64,000 bases of DNA, from the NCBI GenBank assembly GCA_002021875.1, contig CP018627.1:2976001-3040000 (forward strand), written 5' to 3'. The notes beneath the pieces were generated by a model, which was not told the origin of the DNA, made no database searches, and saw only the letters and a program-made list of their open reading frames with translations. The translations under genes and the position numbers were made by a program. Source of the DNA: Streptomyces hygroscopicus (GTDB lineage Bacteria > Actinomycetota > Actinomycetes > Streptomycetales > Streptomycetaceae). Positions 60,628 through 64,000 of this stretch are shown here, piece by piece. The first letter of the stretch is position 1. Each line of letters opens with the position of its first letter.

Positions 60628-61530
60628 ATGTTTCGACCTGGGATCCCCCTGCCCAGCACTGGTCAGAGCCCCGAGGAGGGTCAGCCGCGCCCCAAGGAAG
60701 ACGCCCTGCGGCCGTCGGCTGCAGAGCGCGTACGTACTCTCGTTGAATCCAAGGCTACGGCTTCGTTGACGATTCCCGGAATCGAGGCCCTGGATGACCT
60801 GGGGGCCGACTGTCCGGCCGCCCGGACGGTCGCCCCGGACGGAGATGTGCTGCTGCTCGTCCCCAGCGGCTCCCCCGCCGCCCGGGCCGCCGCACACGCC
60901 CAGGACGACGAGCTGACCTGCGTGATGGAGATCACCGACGTCGCCCCCGTCGCGATGCCCCAGCGGATCCGCGGCCGCGCCTGGGTGGCCGGCTGGCTCA
61001 CCCCCATCCCCTGCGGTGAGCGCACGCGCGCCGCGGCGGCGCTGCTGGCCGAGCGGCATCCGGTGGGCGAACTGCTCGGCCTCGACCAGGCGCCGCGGCC
61101 CCGGCGGTCCGGTGAGCCGGCCGCCGGCGTGGGGCCCGCCGGGAGAGCCGCCTGGACGCTGCTGCGGCTGGAGGTCGGCGAGGCGTGCGTGGACGACCTG
61201 TGGGGCGCGGACGGCATCGAGCCGGACGACTTCACGACCGCCGACCCCGATCCGCTCGTGCGGCATGAGGCCGATCTGCTCCAGCATCTGCACGCCGCCC
61301 ACAGCGAGCAGGTGCGCGGGCTGTGCGCACTGCTCGGCGACCGCTCCGGCGTGGTCTGCGCCCGGGGCGCGGCCACCCCGGTGGCCCTGGACCGCTTCGG
61401 TCTGCGGGTGCGCTTCACGGACGAGGCGGACCGGCCGTTCGACGCGCGCTTCGACTTCCCCGAGCCGGTGCGGAACGTGACCGAGCTGCGGCACGCGATG
61501 CACGCCCTGTTCGACGCGGCGACGAGCTGA
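60628..61530 (+). CDS. DUF2470 domain heme-utilisation-like protein
   Basis: A 300-residue protein. The C-terminal about 90 residues fit DUF2470, the domain fused to the split-barrel in HugZ-type heme oxygenases (EADLLQHLHAAHSEQVRGLC, then GVVCARGAATPVALDRFG and VRFTDEADRPFDARFDFPEP). The N-terminal half (SLTIPGIEALDDL, DVLLLVPSGSP, RGRAWVAGWL) is compatible with a split-barrel fold. ATG at 60628 has GAGGAGA. An iron box lies 15 bases upstream, so expression should rise when iron is scarce. This fits a role in heme iron recovery, by inference. Confidence 0.8.
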   Translation: MFRPGIPLPSTGQSPEEGQPRPKEDALRPSAAERVRTLVESKATASLTIPGIEALDDLGADCPAARTVAPDGDVLLLVPSGSPAARAAAHAQDDELTCVMEITDVAPVAMPQRIRGRAWVAGWLTPIPCGERTRAAAALLAERHPVGELLGLDQAPRPRRSGEPAAGVGPAGRAAWTLLRLEVGEACVDDLWGADGIEPDDFTTADPDPLVRHEADLLQHLHAAHSEQVRGLCALLGDRSGVVCARGAATPVALDRFGLRVRFTDEADRPFDARFDFPEPVRNVTELRHAMHALFDAATS

Positions 61531-61561
61531 GCCTGCGAGTGGGGTGACCGGCGCGGGTGCG

Positions 61562-61581
61562 GCGGCCGCGGGCCGGGCCGC
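61562..61581. terminator. Weak hairpin between DUF2470 gene and rarA
   Basis: GCGGCC (61562-61567) pairs with GGCCGC (61576-61581). Short, but it sits between two convergent stops. Confidence 0.3.
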
Positions 61582-62969
61582 TACGACGAGGCCGGGGCCG
61601 GACCGTCGGCGGACGGCGGCGGGTCGCCCCGCAGCCGCGCCCGCACCCGCTCCACCACATCCGCGTACCGCGCCTCGGCGCCGTACCGCGTGGGCTCGTA
61701 GTACCGCTTGCCGTGGATCTTGTCCGGTGCGTACTGCTGCGCCGCGATCCCGCCCGGCAGATCGTGCGGGTAGAGATAGCCCTGTGCGTGGCCGAGCTTC
61801 TTGGCGCCCTGGTAGTGGCCGTCACGCAGATGCGGCGGCACCGGCCCGGCCAGGCCCGCCCGCACATCCGCCAGCGCCGCGCCGATCGCCGTGGTCGCGG
61901 CGTTGGACTTGGGCGCGAGCGCCAGGGCGATCGTGGCATGGCTCAGGGTGAGCGCGGCCTCCGGGAAGCCGATCAGGGCGACCGCCTGCGCCGCGGCCAC
62001 GGCGGTGGGCAGGGCGGTCGGATCGGCGAGGCCGATGTCCTCGCTCGCCGAGATCATCAGCCGGCGGGCGATGAACCGCGGGTCCTCCCCCGCCTCGATC
62101 ATCCGGGCCAGATAGTGCAGCGCCGCGTCCACATCCGAGCCGCGGATGGACTTGATGAGGGCGCTGGCCACGTCGTAGTGCTGGTCGCCCGCGCGGTCGT
62201 ACTTCACCGCGGCCCGGTCGACCGCCTCCTCCAGCGAGGTGAGGGTGACCTCCGCCTCGCCCTTGTCCAGGGCCGCCCCGGCGCCCGCCTCCAGCGCGGT
62301 GAGCGCCCGCCGGGCGTCGCCGCCCGCTATGCGCAGCAGATGCGCCTCGGCGTCCTCGGGGAGGGTGACCGCTCCGCCGAGCCCGCGCTCGTCGGTGAGC
62401 GCGCGATGCAGCAGCCCGCGCAGATCGTCGTCGGTCAGCGGCTCCAGGGTGAGCAGCAGCGAGCGGGAGAGCAGCGGGGAGATCACGGAGAAGTACGGAT
62501 TCTCGGTGGTGGCCGCGATCAGCGTCACCCAGCGGTTCTCCACGGCGGGCAGCAGCGAGTCCTGCTGGGCCTTGCTGAAGCGGTGGATCTCGTCCAGGAA
62601 GAGGACGGTGTCCCGCCCGTACGCCCCGGAGGAGCGGCGCGCGCCGTCGATGACGGCCCGGACCTCCTTGACCCCCGCGGTGATGGCCGACAGCTCGACG
62701 AAGCGCTTCTGGGTGGCCTGGCTGACCACATACGCCAGCGTCGTCTTGCCGATCCCCGGCGGGCCCCACAGGAACACCGACGACGGCCCGGCCGGACCGC
62801 CGCCCCCCTCGCCCACGAGCCGGCGCAGCGGCGATCCGGGGCGCAGCAGATGCTGCTGGCCCACGACCTCGTCGAGAGTGCGCGGACGCATCCGCACGGC
62901 CAGCGGGCTGCTGGCCGGATCCTTCTCCTGGCGGTCCTCTGCGGCGGCGGTGAACAGGTCTGGCTCCAC
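61581..62969 (-). CDS. rarA: Replication-associated recombination protein RarA/MgsA
   Basis: A 462-residue AAA+ ATPase related to the clamp loader. Walker A GPPGIGKT is at residues 69-76, Walker B LFLDEIHR follows, and the [16 protein letters not shown] sensor region and the C-terminal tetramerisation domain are typical. It works at stalled forks. GTG at 62969 gives [15 protein letters not shown], the usual start; the longer upstream frame is not supported. It follows the VKOR-family gene. Confidence 0.95.
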   Translation of the reverse strand: MEPDLFTAAAEDRQEKDPASSPLAVRMRPRTLDEVVGQQHLLRPGSPLRRLVGEGGGGPAGPSSVFLWGPPGIGKTTLAYVVSQATQKRFVELSAITAGVKEVRAVIDGARRSSGAYGRDTVLFLDEIHRFSKAQQDSLLPAVENRWVTLIAATTENPYFSVISPLLSRSLLLTLEPLTDDDLRGLLHRALTDERGLGGAVTLPEDAEAHLLRIAGGDARRALTALEAGAGAALDKGEAEVTLTSLEEAVDRAAVKYDRAGDQHYDVASALIKSIRGSDVDAALHYLARMIEAGEDPRFIARRLMISASEDIGLADPTALPTAVAAAQAVALIGFPEAALTLSHATIALALAPKSNAATTAIGAALADVRAGLAGPVPPHLRDGHYQGAKKLGHAQGYLYPHDLPGGIAAQQYAPDKIHGKRYYEPTRYGAEARYADVVERVRARLRGDPPPSADGPAPASS

Positions 62970-63011
62970 GACGGGAAGCCTATGCCAACCCTGTGACAAC
63001 GCTGCCGGACC

Positions 63012-63050
63012 GCCGCCGGGCCCGGGGTTCAGCCGCCGGGCCCAGGGTTC
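63012..63050. repeat. 20-bp-spaced direct repeat between the VKOR gene and rarA
   Basis: GCCGCCGGGCCCGGGGTTC (63012-63030) and GCCGCCGGGCCCAGGGTTC (63032-63050) differ at one base. They fill about half of the 95-base gap. Confidence 0.85.
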
Positions 63051-63064
63051 GGAAAGGGCGGGCT

Positions 63065-63721
63065 TCAGCCCTGAGCGCCCGTCCAGAAGTCCCACCAGCG
63101 GGTGAGGATCAGCATTCCGATGACGCCGATCCACATCACCGGGACCACCCAGTGGAACTCCATGAGCCCGCGCCGCAGGCCGTCCGGCGCGGGAAGGTAT
63201 CCGTGCTTGAGGTTGTGGCCGGTGACGTAGCAGAACATCACGATGGTGGCGACCCAGGCGAGGCAGCACCACAGGCACAGCGAGCCGATGACGTACAGCG
63301 ACTCGTACTGCAGCCAGGTCACGAAGCCGACGCCGAAGATCGTGCCCGCGTTGAAGGTCAGCCAGTACCAGCGCGGGAAGCGCGCCCCGGTCAGCAGGGT
63401 GATGCCCACGCAGATCACGATGGCGTAGGCGACCAGGCCGAGCATCGGGTTCGGGAAGCCGAACGCCTGCGCCTGGTCGCTCTCCATGATGTTGCCGCAG
63501 GAGACGACGGGGTTGAGGCTGCAGCCGGGCGTGAAGACCTTACCGTCGGCCTTGTACTCGAGGATCTTGTTCTTGTCGATCGTGATGACCCAGGCCGCGA
63601 GGAGCCCCAGCGCACCGGTGATCACGAGCAGAAGGGCGAAGGCGCGGCTGCCCCCCGTCCCGGTCCGCGCGCCCTCCCGCGCCTCGCCGGACTCCACGTC
63701 GTCCATCACTGTCGTCGCCAT
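63065..63721 (-). CDS. Vitamin K epoxide reductase family protein
   Basis: A 218-residue membrane protein with about five hydrophobic segments from residue 28 on. It carries the VKOR cysteine pairs: C in [13 protein letters not shown] and the CLWC (CxxC) active-site motif of the fourth membrane segment. Bacterial VKOR homologues reoxidise a DsbA-like thioredoxin in place of DsbB, using quinone. No thioredoxin fusion or neighbouring DsbA gene is seen. ATG at 63721. It is cotranscribed with rarA by position. Confidence 0.9.
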   Translation of the reverse strand: MATTVMDDVESGEAREGARTGTGGSRAFALLLVITGALGLLAAWVITIDKNKILEYKADGKVFTPGCSLNPVVSCGNIMESDQAQAFGFPNPMLGLVAYAIVICVGITLLTGARFPRWYWLTFNAGTIFGVGFVTWLQYESLYVIGSLCLWCCLAWVATIVMFCYVTGHNLKHGYLPAPDGLRRGLMEFHWVVPVMWIGVIGMLILTRWWDFWTGAQG

Positions 63722-63900
63722 ACTCGCCGTCCGTCGCTCTCCACCGTGTTCAGCCCCGTCGGGCACGGCCATTGTGCCGCACCCACCCCCGCCGTACGGC
63801 CCGCTCATCCAGGCCATGCCATGGTGCCCTGTCCCCCGTTCGGAGGACATAAGACGGGCTTCCCGGTCGTCCCCGGGACGAGCGCGGCACCCTCACGCTC

Positions 63901-64000
63901 ATGGATATGGCAGACGAAGCGATACGGGTGCGCGGGCTGCGCAAGCGCTATGGCGCGGTGACCGCGTTGGACGGCGTTGACCTGGGCATCCGGCAGGGTG
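63901..64000 (+). CDS. ABC transporter ATP-binding protein, N-terminal part
   Basis: The first 33 codons of an ATP-binding subunit, running to the window edge. The A-loop and following strand (IRVRGLRKRYGAVTALDGVD) are typical of drug-type or lipoprotein-type ABC ATPases, but the Walker A motif lies outside the window. Two ATGs are possible (63901 and 63907); neither has a clear ribosome binding site. Function cannot be named further. Confidence 0.75.
   Translation, partial: MDMADEAIRVRGLRKRYGAVTALDGVDLGIRQG

Overview
The window is high-GC actinobacterial DNA and is best explained as a Streptomyces chromosome arm-to-core transition. Evidence is the strong G/C third-position bias, frequent GTG starts, and a BldD gene. 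The housekeeping order priA-metK-coaBC-rpoZ-gmk-ihf-pyrF-pyrD-carBA-(PH protein)-pyrCBR | bldD | nusB-efp-M24 ... aroBKC-aroE-mltG-ruvX-alaS ... rpsD is also typical of the genus.

About 1-31 kb is a mixed metabolic and accessory stretch. It opens with the end of a sugar-phosphate isomerase-like gene, a decayed oxidoreductase scar, a LacI-type regulator and a uracil/xanthine permease. A divergent helix-turn-helix regulator/NAD-dependent oxidoreductase pair shares a palindrome. Next comes an amine-oxidation island: nitrilase-family amidohydrolase, flavin monoamine oxidase, Lrp/AsnC regulator and APC permease. A DUF2637 membrane protein with a small coupled partner and GuaB1 follow. A compact class I FxLD lanthipeptide cluster (lanA-lanB-lanC) lies at 14.4-19.1 kb; its lanB is frameshifted in a run of six C. 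Then come a SorC regulator, rpe, a secreted serine hydrolase, rsmB, an ABC exporter behind a MerR-type promoter, fmt, a small HTH protein and a roughly 450-bp degenerate minisatellite.

About 28-48 kb is core. It holds priA, metK, coaBC, rpoZ, gmk and actinobacterial IHF, followed by the complete de novo pyrimidine pathway on one strand (pyrR, pyrB, pyrC, a membrane-anchored PH-like protein, carA, carB, pyrD, pyrF). A PyrR-binding RNA loop sits just upstream of the pyrR ribosome binding site. bldD is divergent from pyrR and has a BldD-like palindrome at its promoter. nusB, efp and a metallopeptidase-fold protein lacking metal ligands follow.

About 48-64 kb holds a proline-rich P-loop ATPase and the shikimate genes aroB, aroK, aroC and aroE. 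It continues with mltG, ruvX, alaS, two small membrane-associated proteins and rpsD. A heme-utilisation-like DUF2470 gene lies behind an iron-box sequence, followed by rarA, a VKOR-family protein and the start of an ABC ATPase. No rRNA, tRNA, CRISPR array, transposase or integrase was recognised.

The most interesting signals are the minimal FxLD lanthipeptide cluster, the monoamine oxidase/nitrilase/Lrp island with phased direct repeats, the PyrR element, the iron box upstream of the DUF2470 gene, the MerR-architecture promoter, and the ligand-less M24 protein encoded beside efp.
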